A stretch of 64,000 nucleotides of DNA from Trissonchulus latispiculum (Eukaryota > Nematoda > Enoplea > Enoplida > Ironidae). Below the pieces are notes generated by a model. That model did no database searches, was not told the DNA's origin, and saw only the letters and a list, made by a program, of their open reading frames with translations. The stretch lies in assembly GCA_030248195.1 (NCBI GenBank), contig JASAND010004283.1, forward strand, positions 1 to 64,000. The letters are read 5' to 3'. Each line of letters begins with the position of its first letter. The stretch's first letter is position 1. The translations under genes and the position numbers were made by a program. Of this stretch, positions 41,276 through 52,676 are shown piece by piece.

Positions 41276-41631
41276 ATCTGGGGCCGATTTATTTTTATAT
41301 TCAGTAATAACCTTGTTAAACTAACTTAAATTTTTCACAAATGGCCAAATTTGGTGTCATATGAAAGCCCTAAGCGAGCTGGAACCACCCAAACAAACTG
41401 GCTGTGGTTTGCTTTGGTTGTTAAGGATTGTGTCTTAGCGTAGTAGGTGCGTCTGAACTCGATGTCTGCAAAAGTGGTCAACTTTGGTTACTCAGATGGA
41501 AAATGTAAGAAAAGTAAAAGCAAGCAAGCAGTTGATATGAGCTATAATTTAATAAAATAATTTAGTTGTTTCTATAATTAAATTAAATAATTTTTAATTG
41601 TGTCAGCTGTAATAAGTTGTTGAGCGACCGC

Positions 41632-42047
41632 CTGGCTTATTCCTTGGCAATTTTTTATGGGGGGGGGGCTTCATGGAGGGGGTCCCCCCCCCACGATGGG
41701 GGGGCTCACCCAAAAAGGGGGGGGCATATGTTTAGAAAATTTTTTCAATTTTTGTGGGTTTTTTGTGTACTAACTGCTAAAAATCGCTAAAAAATGACTA
41801 ATTTTAGGTGTTTTTTAAGCTAAAATAGCGAAAATTTAGTCAAAAATCCGGCGAAGCCGGAAAAATTTTTGAAAATTTTGGGTAAAAATGGTAAAATTTG
41901 GCAATTTTTGGGGTTATGGGGGGGGGGGAGGTCGGGATTTATGGGGGGGGGGCTTTTCATGGGGGGGGGGCTCCTCGAATGGGGGGGGGAGGTCGCCGAA
42001 TGGGGGGCGGGGGGCCCCGACCCCCCCCCCCACTAGGGATAAGCCAG
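41632..42047. mobile_element. C/G-rich 5-bp-duplication element, copy 2 (416 bp)
   Basis: CTGGCTTATTCC ... GGGATAAGCCAG ends with ACCGC duplicated on both flanks (41627-41631, 42048-42052). Contains a perfect TCCGGC-(GAA)-GCCGGA hairpin at 41847-41861 and long G runs. Confidence 0.85.
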
Positions 42048-42179
42048 ACCGCTCAAAGATGTCAGAACGCCAAATTGAGCCCACTAAGGACTTCAGATCA
42101 TATTATCATTTTTCCATCTTGCGTCTTTACTTTCTCAGAGCCCAACACTCGCACATTAAGCTCTTTTCTGCCATTGTTG

Positions 42180-42899
42180 CCCATTAGGGCACTCTTTTCA
42201 AATTCTACAGTTTTGTCTGTTTCGTTAGGGCACTGTTTCATTAGGGCACCGATCCGTTAGGGCACCCTTTACGTGTTCCATCAATTTACGTGTTCCATCA
42301 ATATTTCAGACTAAAGATTGTGTCATATTGGATGACTACTCGAATAAATGTAGTTTATTGTATAGTTAGTAATTAATTAGGTAATTAGTTAATATGTAGT
42401 TAAAAGTATTAAAACAAATCGTAGAGTTCGTGAATAGTCTTATTTTAGTAGGATTAATAAACAATTTAAAAGCGTACAATTTGAATTACTTCAGTATCTT
42501 AAAATTATATTTTTAAAGATTCTAGTTCTTTTTAAAACTTCGAGTATATATTAAGTATTAGCTGGGAGTTTTGCTGAAGTGTTCTTCAACTGCTGATGCA
42601 AGAAGCAAATTGTTTGAGTCTATTGAGAAAAATTACAATTCAGATATTATAATTCCTAAGCATGATTTTTGAAATCAGAATCAATACTTTTGAACACACA
42701 ATTAATTGTTACTAAAGAGAGACCAATAATTGATGATACATGCACAAAGGTACAATGACTATGTTATCTACCAGCTTACACAAATTTTAAAACTGCAAAT
42801 TTCTTTATGTGCAGTGCCCCAATGAAACTCTTTGTTGTTGAACAGTAAGTGCAATAACTGAAGTGGCATGGTGCCCTAACGAAACAGTGCCCTAATGGG
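42180..42899. mobile_element. Inverted-repeat element with TTAGGGCAC repeats (~720 bp)
   Basis: CCCATTAGGGCACT at the left is matched by AGTGCCCTAATGGG at the right. The left end has four TTAGGGCAC words (about 42184-42265) and the right end two in reverse. I could not define a target duplication with certainty. The A+T-rich centre has no ORF. Confidence 0.65.
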
Positions 42900-43230
42900 A
42901 GACAATCGTTTCTGCGGAGCATTTTTGTTTGCCTGTGTAAATATATCTACGGGCAATTTTATGTTGATTAAGATTATTGAAAAATTTCGTAAATTTAGAT
43001 TTTTAATAATTTGTGGAGTAGGTTTCAAGTTTGCAACGATTTCTCCGGTCGAAATCGACCAGAGAACTTGATTCGAGAACTCAATAACTTTTCAGCGTGA
43101 TTTGCAATGAGACTTGCGGATCTCAAAAACTTTCCTGCGTATATAGTTTAGCTGCGTATATATACTAAACTGGAATACTACAAATATTTTTTTGAAACTG
43201 GCCTTATGTTTTCATTTTAATGCATATGAC

Positions 43231-43234
43231 TTAC

Positions 43235-43317
<83 letters not shown>

Positions 43318-43332
43318 TATATATATATATAT
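43231..43332. repeat. AT microsatellite
   Basis: About 100 bp of nearly pure AT dinucleotides. It is the insertion target of the following element. Confidence 0.95.
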
Positions 43333-45810
43333 GTCGAAGCCTAGTAGTCAAATTAGCCATTTAGTTAAATGGCTAAACATTTTAGCCATTTAGTCAAATG
43401 GCTAGCCCAATTGTAAAACGCAGCGTGTTTGACTACTTGGCCAAAAGACTCACAATATTTTAGCCATTTAGTAAAATGACCACATTGTTTTAGCCATTTA
43501 GTTAAATGGCCAGCAGGTCGTAGCCTAGTTGTCAAATGACAGTTGACGACTATTTATCGACGATCATACTATAGTTACTACTTTTCTACTTACTAATTGT
43601 AAGTACATATAACTTAATATTATTTAAATGCAAGGTAGTCGACTTTTCAGTGTTTTGTAAGTAGGTAATATTCAGGAATGCATGGATTGTTTTGTTTTGA
43701 CATGTACAACTTAAAAATAGCTTCACTATATCAATATTCAGGAATGTACGAAAGAATTTGAGAAAATTTGAGAAACAACATTTGAGTGATATCCGTAATT
43801 CGGGTACGTCATTCTTTCGTCGTTCTTGTTTTTCAAAAGTTATATATGTTACGTACAAAGTCCGCAGTCGTACAATGTCAGCATTGTATAGCATTTCCGT
43901 ACAATGTCAGCATTGTACGTACAATGCTGACATTGTACGGTTTTCAGCCCTACAAAGTCAGCATTGTATGACCATTGACCGTACAAACTCCGCTGTTACA
44001 CTACACTGCCATTTTAAATTGCTAACATGTACAATCTTTGCATGCTTTGTTAGTTTAGTGTAGTTTAAGTCCTTTAAGCTTAGTGTTGGGTTTGGTTTGG
44101 TTATTAATCGAAGCAATTCAAAATTCTACAGCTTGCAAAAGATAAGTACCAATGAGTAAAGTTTCGCATCCATATACATTCTTTCGTAATGACAACTAGA
44201 TCTGAAAGCCAAATGTTCCTCATCTCACAACAGAAGTACGACTAAATTATCTCTCGTCTAAAAGAACTAACCAATACAGCTACACAAAAATCCAGAAGTG
44301 ACTACAGATTGCTGGCCCGATACGATATTTTGACCGATCTGATAAGCCGCCACAAAGGAAAGAGTGGTGAAATAGAAACTGTCAAATATCATAGAGTTCG
44401 TCTATTTTAACAAAATATTTGACAGTTTCTATTTCACCACTCTTTCCTTTGTGGCGGCTTATCAGATAGTCGATGCCAGTTGTGCGATCGGTCAAACTAT
44501 CGTATCGGGCCAGCAATCTGTAGTCACTTCTGGATTTTTGTGTAGCTGTATTGGTTAGTTCTTTTAGACGAGAGATAATTTCGTCGTTGTGAGATGAGGA
44601 ACATTTGGCTTTCAGATCTAGTTGTCATTACGAAAGAATGTATATGGATGCGAAACTTTACTCATTGGCACTTATCTTTTGCAAGCTGTAGAATTTTGAA
44701 TTGCTTGATTAACAACCAAATAATAAACCCAACTAAGCCTAAAGGACTAAACTAAGGACTAAAATAAACAAAGCATGCAAAGATTGTACATGTTAGCAAT
44801 TTAAAATGGCAGTATTATAGTGTAACAGCGGAGTTTGTACTGTCAATAGTCATACAATGCTGACTTTGTATGGCTGAAAACAGTACAATGTCAATATTGT
44901 ACGTACAATGCTGACATTGTACGGAAATGCTATACAATGCTGACATTGTATGACTGCGGACTTTGTACGTAACATATATATTATTCTACCTTATAACTTA
45001 TTCTACCTACAACCTTATATTCTATGATAGTATATTCTAATCTTTTATATTTATTATTATAACCTTATAATATTTTAAGTTGTGTCTGAAATAAGTGAAG
45101 TATATTAGTAAGTAATTTAACGCGAAGATGCTAAAATCGTGATAAATTTTTAATCTTCAAAAATTAAAAAATTCATTTTATTTTTCAAAACTGTCCATGC
45201 ATTCCTGAATATTACTTACAAAACATTGAAAAGTCCTTGGGTGCGTTTCACAAAGCCCTCTTATCTTTAGGAGCTCCTAAATTTGCAAATTAAGAGCAAA
45301 CTTAAGATTTAGCTGTTTCATGAAGGGCTCCTAGTTTAGGAGAGCTCTTAAAGTTCGCTCCTAAAATCGGAGCACGTTTTAGCACTCTTAAACCCCTCCT
45401 AAGTTCAAAACAGCACCGTCTGTTGTTTGTCTTGCCATAAATGTGATGCAATACGCAACTATGATTCCAAGAAACACATTTTAAATAAATGTGATGGATT
45501 ATATCATCAAATTTCTCAAATTTAAAAATATTAGTTTTCGTCACTAAACTTGCAGGTTCCGTCTGATTGTTTTTAGTACACTGTTTCCTCTACACTCTTT
45601 CTGCAAAGAAGGCATTCTTACCTCACCAGCTTAACGTTACTATCTTATTAGATATCATGTAGTGCAGAAATGTTGCATTTGCATGTTGATTTAATTAATA
45701 ATAATGATACTAGTACACGCTGCGTTTTACAACTGGGCTAGCCATTTGACTAAATGGCTAAAATGTTTAGCCATTTAACTAAATGGCCAATTTGACTACT
45801 AGGCTTCGAC
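43333..45810. mobile_element. 2.5-kb inverted-repeat element with a giant internal palindrome
   Basis: The outer ends GTCGAAGCCTAGTAGTCAAA and the inverse at 45790-45810 lie in an AT microsatellite on both sides. The palindromic word GCCATTTAGTTAAATGGC is repeated near both ends. A second inverted pair is at 43645-43690 and 45180-45240. The right arm also contains an extra block (about 45237-45600) with GAGCTCCTAA-type words. No transposase ORF. Confidence 0.78.
43841..44980. repeat. 1.1-kb palindrome inside the 43.3-45.8 kb element
   Basis: Arms of more than 500 bp around about 44410 pair nearly completely, from TATATATGTTACGTACAAAG to its inverse. Both arms hold several TACAATGYCAGCATTGTA palindromes. 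The transcript would be one long hairpin. Confidence 0.88.
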
Positions 45811-46581
45811 ATATATATATAGACTCTATAAGTCACATCAATGGAAATAAAACGAGTGTAGTCTTCATACGTTGTGTAAAATAGAATTTATTTGTTAGGA
45901 TGATTCTAGTACGCATCTCATCTCTGATGATTATGCAATCATTTGGGACCGTGACCTCATCCTGGCCTCTAGTTTTGTGATTATGTGATTTCAGGCTGGG
46001 GTTGGGTGTTGTCGTTGGTCTGGGGCTTGGCCAGCCTGTCTTGTGACGTGCTTCAAGTGGGGTAATGGAGCATTTCATTTTATGATGATGAGGAGGGGGA
46101 AATTAGCCTTTGGCTGCTTTCTTCACATCATTAGTCTTATGAGGAAACTGCACAGATATATAGAATAATGCCTTTAATGCCTCTGTATGCGTAATGTACG
46201 TACGGATCTGTATGTGTATATATAAACACGTAAAATCTCTGTGTCTGCACAGTGGAATATACATTTTCTTAATTTAGAAAGAGTACTATGGTGTATTCAT
46301 ATTTGGAATACATGCCTATATGTATATTTATGTAATTTGTTTTACGTAATGCAGTGGCCATTCTCTCTGTCGTTGACTTCGGTTTTTATGATTTACTGTT
46401 CCTGCTGTGTACAGTTGTGTCTCCTAAAGCTTTCATAGTTTGTCAGCTTTTGTTTATTTAGTATCTCTCTCTGAGCGTATCAGTTCTAGAAATAGTAATA
46501 GTAAATAATGAGTTCTCTACGGGATCGTTCTTCAATGAGCGAATGTCTTCTTGCATTTTAGGCTTTTCAGAGACACGCTAG

Positions 46582-47429
46582 TAGAGACCTTCACGGGCCT
46601 GAATTTTCAGGCCCGGCCCGGCCCGGCCCGTGAAAATTTCTGCTCGGCCCGGCCCGGCCCGGCCCGTTTCAAAAATTTTCGACCTCGGCCCGGCCCGGCC
46701 CGGCCCGCTCCAAGTCAGGCCCGGCCCGGCCCGGCCCGTAAGCAAAAAAGTTAGGCCCGGCCCGGCCCGGGCCCGTTTTACTAATTTTTTGCCGTTGCCC
46801 AAAATAAAAAAAAACGTGTACTATCTAAAACAGCATTGTATCATTAGTTTTTTAACCTTTTTAAACGATTTCTCAGAGCTCATATGGCTATTAAGTATGT
46901 GCAGTCCTCTGTTCGATTATTTGTGTTTAGGGAACAGGTCGCTGCTCAGTTTTGATGATTCAACGGTAACACGAAATAAACTATGAATTGGGAAGAAAAA
47001 TACATAGCAAATATTAAAAATAAATGAATAGAGCTGCAGTTAGGATGATAATGTACAACATAAAGGTAGTATATAAACACAAGTAAGCTAACTACGTCCG
47101 GCAGTACTCTAAAGAGCTACGAAAATTAAGAAAAATCGAAAGAAAATTCCACTGACTAAAGAAAATTTATTTTAGAATTGTTTATAATTTCCAATAAAAA
47201 ACTGACAAAATTGAAAACAAGAGAAAACTTTTAACTGAAAACACCAGGCCCGGCCCGAAGCCCGGCCCGTTCCAGTACTAGGCCCGGCCCGGCCCGGCCC
47301 GCACCCAAATTTTTCCTACCTCGGCCCGGCCCGGCCCGGCCCGTTCCACCTTAGGCCCGGCCCGACCCGGCCCGCGGGCCGGGCCGGGCCGGGCCGGGCC
47401 GGGCTTACGGGCCTGAGTGAAGGTCTCTA
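46582..47429. mobile_element. hAT-like element with GGCCC-repeat ends (848 bp)
   Basis: Starts TAGAGACCTTCACGGGCCTG and ends in the inverse (with one G/T variation), flanked by CACGCTAG on both sides (46574-46581, 47430-47437), an exact 8-bp duplication. Both ends carry arrays of GGCCCGGCCC; the centre is ordinary A+T-rich DNA. Apparent Ala/Pro/Arg-rich ORFs come from the array. Confidence 0.87.
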
Positions 47430-47437
47430 CACGCTAG

Positions 47438-50199
47438 GTTTATAGAGCCTTGACCGCACCCGACTTTGAATTATATAGGAAACGGTACAAAGCAGCCATG
47501 GTACCGGGTCAGTTGGGTCAATTTTTAGACCAGTTCCGTCACTGATATATTGTATATCCGCAATTTGTCTATATATATATATATATATGTAAATTTCTAG
47601 TCTTTTCAAATCACAGAACGGTTGAGCTAAAGTTTTTTGTAGGTGTGGGTTTTCTTTTCTGTCCGCTGAGTCCAAACATATCTATCTATATATCGCAGCC
47701 TTTTTTAAAATTCGCGAAACTTGATTTTGGTCGACACGCGAGGAGAGAACAAGGACAGTCACAGAAGTTGTTTTTGCTTAGTCTGACAGCTTCAGATTAT
47801 GCTTATATACATGTTTGAGCTAATGAATTTCGCCTATATTGAGTTAATGAAACGTTGTAACAAAAATGATGTTTCAAATTCGGGTATATATCTAGGCAAT
47901 CGTTTTAAAAAATCTACGAAGGCAGACTAGATTAGAGACTAACTTTTAGGATGCCCTTGGTCGTCCTCCTTGCGAATAGAAAAATCTACTTTAGCCATTG
48001 CTAAATCCAAAAAAATATTGCGATGTCTGTTTTTTTCTGTCTCAATTCAAATAATGTCGATGCCAAATTTTAGCTCAATCGTCAATATATATTGGGGTTT
48101 TGTATGCTGCAGAGCATGCGAGAGTCCGTGAGCGGTTGTTTTGTGCTGACGTAGGTTAATTGTTAATTAAGACTAACTTCTAAAACGGAGGTGATTATAG
48201 CGTTCTTGGAGGTATATCGTAGGTTTCCTGTGCGATGGTAGTGAACTTGATATGTTGCTCACTTTGATAAACGTAGGCCTACGTATATACTCTACCTATT
48301 TCTATACCCCATTATTTTTTGCTAATTTGTTTGTCTTAAAATTGTGTGCGTGCACCATTTCCTTTTGTCCAGAGATCGAAGTTTGAAAATTGTAGCACGA
48401 GGAAGTTACCAACTTCTAATTCCTCGTCTTTTGCAATTGTTTGAATTTCTGTGATTCTCACCCCGTGTGTGTACCTATGCGCACTTCACTGCGTGGTGTG
48501 ACTGATAACAGCTGTTTCTGGTCATTCTCCTTCATCGGCTTTTTTGTTGAGCTGATTTTGATAATTCTTTTTCTTCAACTAATAGGAGGAGGTAGTCATT
48601 TAGACATTACTGGATGGACATACACGTTTTGCACGTATATATATACGTATGCAAGTTGCAAATGCAGTTAATATACAAATATATACAATATTTAAATGCG
48701 TATATTGCATATGATATATAAGCTTATTGTTATGCTGTAAATTTGCTGTGCCCACAGCCGACGTTTGGTCAAATGCTGCATATATTTACCCTTGGTTGCT
48801 GTTGTGGGAAGGGAGCATTATATGTGTACTCACAGATAGGAGAGGGAGGGAGCCTGGATATGTATGCAAGCAAAGTCAGTGGCGGTACGATGCAGAGTGA
48901 GACCTTGTCGATGTATCAATGTCCCGTGAAAAGTCGTTGTTGTGTGTTGCTGTCGGTTGATAAAAAGAATATAATACGTATGTGTATGTGCGGAGGACTA
49001 GTCCCCTAGGGTCCTCCCCCCTTGTTTCCTTCGTAGCAATTCGTGCCAACTGTCTATCCTCATTTACGTAGTCATTAGTCTTTTTCAAGCATTTTATATA
49101 TACCTACGTATCTTTATCATATGCGTCGCACTTATGGACGACACGTTAATACGTATGTACATAGGCTCGCTCGCTATAGGTTAGATGCTTGCTGGTATTG
49201 TTCTTTCACTTCCCACTTTTTGCGGTCTATATTTCATTCTTATTTATTATATTGCCTCTTTAGTTTAAATGTTGGGTGTCTGCTGCGTGATTATTATCAT
49301 ATGATCTTTCTACACTTCATCTGTAACATAAGTTGCTAGTGTAATTAGGTTTATACGAAGTGGCTAGGCTAATATTATGATTTATTTTACGTATCGTTAG
49401 TTTGCATTTATGGCAAATAGCAGACTCTTTGGCACTGTACTCAAACTGAATTTTGGCTAAATTTGGTTAATTTTACGCTTTTCTAAGATGTCCGACGTTA
49501 CCCTTGCTGGCCATGAAGGCAGCGAACGACCGCTTGGTCCCAAGGAAAGAACACATGTTTTATTAAAGGCCACATTTAATTAATTTATGTCATTTGTGTA
49601 GTTGAGTTTGCAAAATTAACTCGTTTGCGGCAAACTTTTTGCTATTCGATTCCTTGAAGAATATATATAGGCTGTGTTTTGTTTTGACGTTCACAAGATT
49701 GCTTTTAACACCTCCAACTACTCTCACAAATCTTCTTTCTTGGGCTAGGAAAGCAAGTCTGTCTTGGCTTGTTTTATTCTGATCCTGATTTTTCAGTGTA
49801 TACATTTATATATAGTTGAGTTTGGATTGGTTGGTAACTTTATATGGCTGTCGTCTAAGACTTGTAATTGAAGCTTTCCCTATAGGGCATTGATATTCTA
49901 TAGCGCGCCGCATTTCTTACGTAAATCACTTCTTCCTCTTTCACTCCCTCTGTCTCTTAATATTAAGGTTCCTCCCCCTCCACTTTCTGAGTCTGTTTGC
50001 GATTTCTTTTGTCCCAGTTGCCGCAACTTTTTTTCAGCATAAATCTGGGCGAGCCCTTGTTTCCGTTTTGATCTTTATTTTTCTGTGAAACTAAGAACAG
50101 ATTTAAACATCCTGATTTGCTCTCACATTGAGAGCACCTTACCATTTCTGTAAAATGGTGTATGTTTCACTTCTCATTGTATGTAATTCTATTATTAAT

Positions 50200-50260
<61 letters not shown>

Positions 50261-50265
50261 TTTAG
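47438..50265. other. Long non-coding stretch upstream of the ZO exons
   Basis: Contains AT microsatellites (about 47569-47588 and 50202-50257) and unique A+T-rich sequence. Small ORFs such as 48441-48671 and 48743-49009 have no recognisable product. It is likely intron of the ZO gene; no exon is recognised. Confidence 0.5.
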
Positions 50266-52676
50266 AATTGCGAAAATACGACTTGGGAAATCCGAACAGT
50301 TACCTTAGCTAAGGTTTGTTCTTTTCACCGTTTGTTAACCCAACATATTTATTGGTTTGTTATAAAGTTGTATATTTAGTGACGACTATCCGTCATTATT
50401 GATATTTTGAGAGATGAGGATCTTCATGGCACTTGCTGAGAGCGGCCAGTGGGTATTAATTACTAAGGTTAATTAATAGGTATGTGTAAATTAATGAGAG
50501 TAAATTAATAAATAGTGAATTTTTGAATTCGAACACTTTGGAGTCTTTTCTTGTTGAATGTTTTTATGTTTTTTGGCATGTTTCAGGTATCTGGTTATGG
50601 CTTTGGAATTGCAGTGAGCGGTGGTCGCGACAATCCTCATTTTAAGAGTGGGGATCCTTCGATTGTCATATCGGACGTATTGCGATCCGGTCCTGCCTGG
50701 GGTGTTCTTAGGTACAGCTTGCATTGCGATTCTATTTTATTTTCAGTTTATGCTGAAATTTATCTGTTTGTGTGAAGCTTTAGCCACCCGGATTGCCGGA
50801 TTTGGTTGGCGTGTTTGAGAATTTTACCAAGATGATTGGATGGAAGTCATTTCCTTCCATTTGAGTGCTTAATTAAACACCCTTTGCGTTTATAGCGTTG
50901 ACATAGGATTCGCAAAATGTGTGTCATTTTCAGACACTACATCTTTTTTTAATGTTGTGTGTCTTATAAGTTCAAATTGATAAGAAATCTCCATAGAAGC
51001 TTTATCTCATGACTAGTGTCGTGAGGAATTACTATTTACGACACGCATATTACTGACTGTATCTGCCCAAAAAATTTCTATGGTTCCTGAAATTTACGGA
51101 TTGAGATTTTCTTATTTCATGCTTTGAGTCTGTTGTTGTGTTTGCCTCAAGTTGTGACTGAATTTTTCATCAGAAATCCCGCCGGATAGAATGTCAAGTT
51201 TTAGAGTAGTTTTTGCCTCAATTTTAAGCTGGTGTAGTACTTTTGCTGTCATGTCCTTATTCATTCAAAATGGAGGACAGCTATGTTTAGTTGGGATTGC
51301 CCTTTGACGACTTAAAAAGATTAAGTAGCTTCTATGTTATGCCTGGATATATTAGACTGGTTCTGTGCTTTGAAATTTGAGCAGCTTGACTTTTGCGCTC
51401 TGTTGACTCGAGTTCACAAGAAACAGAATTAACTTTATAGCCTTTAATGGTGTTTTTTGTGTTGCCGTATTTGGTTCTGGGTGGGACAAAGATTTGGATA
51501 ATATTTCCGCCTTTTGTTAGTTCTGTCTCTTAACATTTTAATCAAGCTTCATAAGATTGCACACCGGATATTTTTCATATCCGGATATCTGCCTGTTTTG
51601 CGTTAACGATATTCGGATATCTGGTTATCCTTCTATTCAAAACGTAATTTGAAAAATTTTTGGATCTTTTGCGCTTCCCCCCCCCAGCCCTAACTTTTGA
51701 TTTTTTGACGAATAACTTTGAAATTTGGTGTGGGTGCATACTGGAGGCTGGTGAATTCAAAAATTCAAAAATTTTAAAATGTAAAGAATTTTTTAAAAAT
51801 TTTAAATTTTTGTTTGGTAAGGGGGGACCAAGGGGAACCAAAAACTTTTTTGAAAAACATTTTGCTGAAAACATGCATGCAGGGGTTTTCTGGGGCGCTG
51901 AGCACGAACCTGAAATTCGTTTTTCGATTCAGCTTTTCGTTAGCTCAGTATAAGCTTAACATGTAAGCGTATACTGAGCTGAATCGAAAAACGGATTTCA
52001 GATTCGTGCTCAGCGCCCCAGAAAACCCCTGTATGTATGTTTTCAGCGAAATTTTTTCAAAAAAATTTTTGGTTCCCCTTACCAAACAAAAATTTAAAAT
52101 TTTTTAAGAATTTTTAAAATTTTAAAATTTTTGAATTTTTGAATTCACCAGAATCCAGTATGCACCCAACCCACACCAAATTTCAAAGCTATTGGTCAAA
52201 AAAAAATCAAAAGTTAGGGCTGGGGGGAAAGCGCAAAAGATCCAAATTTTTAATTGGCAGTTAAAATTTTAATTTTTTGGCAATTTTTTGGTGGGCTAGG
52301 GCCTCATCATAAAGCCAAGCTACAACATTGATTTCAAGAATATTTTTAGAGAAATTTTTGAAAAATAATTTGAAAATTTTTGAGTTTTTTGTCGAAAATT
52401 GGCTGATTCTTCATTGCTTTGTCTGAAATGTAAACGGATATCCGGATGGATATGCAGTGCCTGCCCATCGCTAGTTGCAATATTTTAATATACGCATTTG
52501 GTCTAACTTTTGTATGTATCATGTATTTGCCATGTGAAATTATTCATTTATTTTCCAGTTTACGGGTTTGTTTCAGAGTAAACGACCGAATTGTGTCAGC
52601 CAATGGTTTCTGCCTTGAGAATGCTGATTATAATACTGCTGTACAAATATTGAAAGAAAGTGAACAGCTCAATATG
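50266..52676 (+). CDS. tjp1: ZO exons coding PDZ1
   Basis: 50266-50313 reads [16 protein letters not shown], like the lead-in of ZO-1. 50587-50711 gives the carboxylate-binding loop region [17 protein letters not shown] and VISDVL. 52577-52676 gives [10 protein letters not shown] through [10 protein letters not shown]. Phases fit (0, 2, 0). PDZ1 of ZO proteins binds claudin tails. Two palindromic elements sit in or next to the introns. Confidence 0.92.

Noticed and set aside
46551..46802. Ala/Pro/Arg/Gly-rich ORFs
   Set aside because: Produced by the GGCCCGGCCC array in all frames.
48441..49009. Small ORFs upstream of ZO
   Set aside because: No similarity to the ZO N terminus, no splice context and no family signature.
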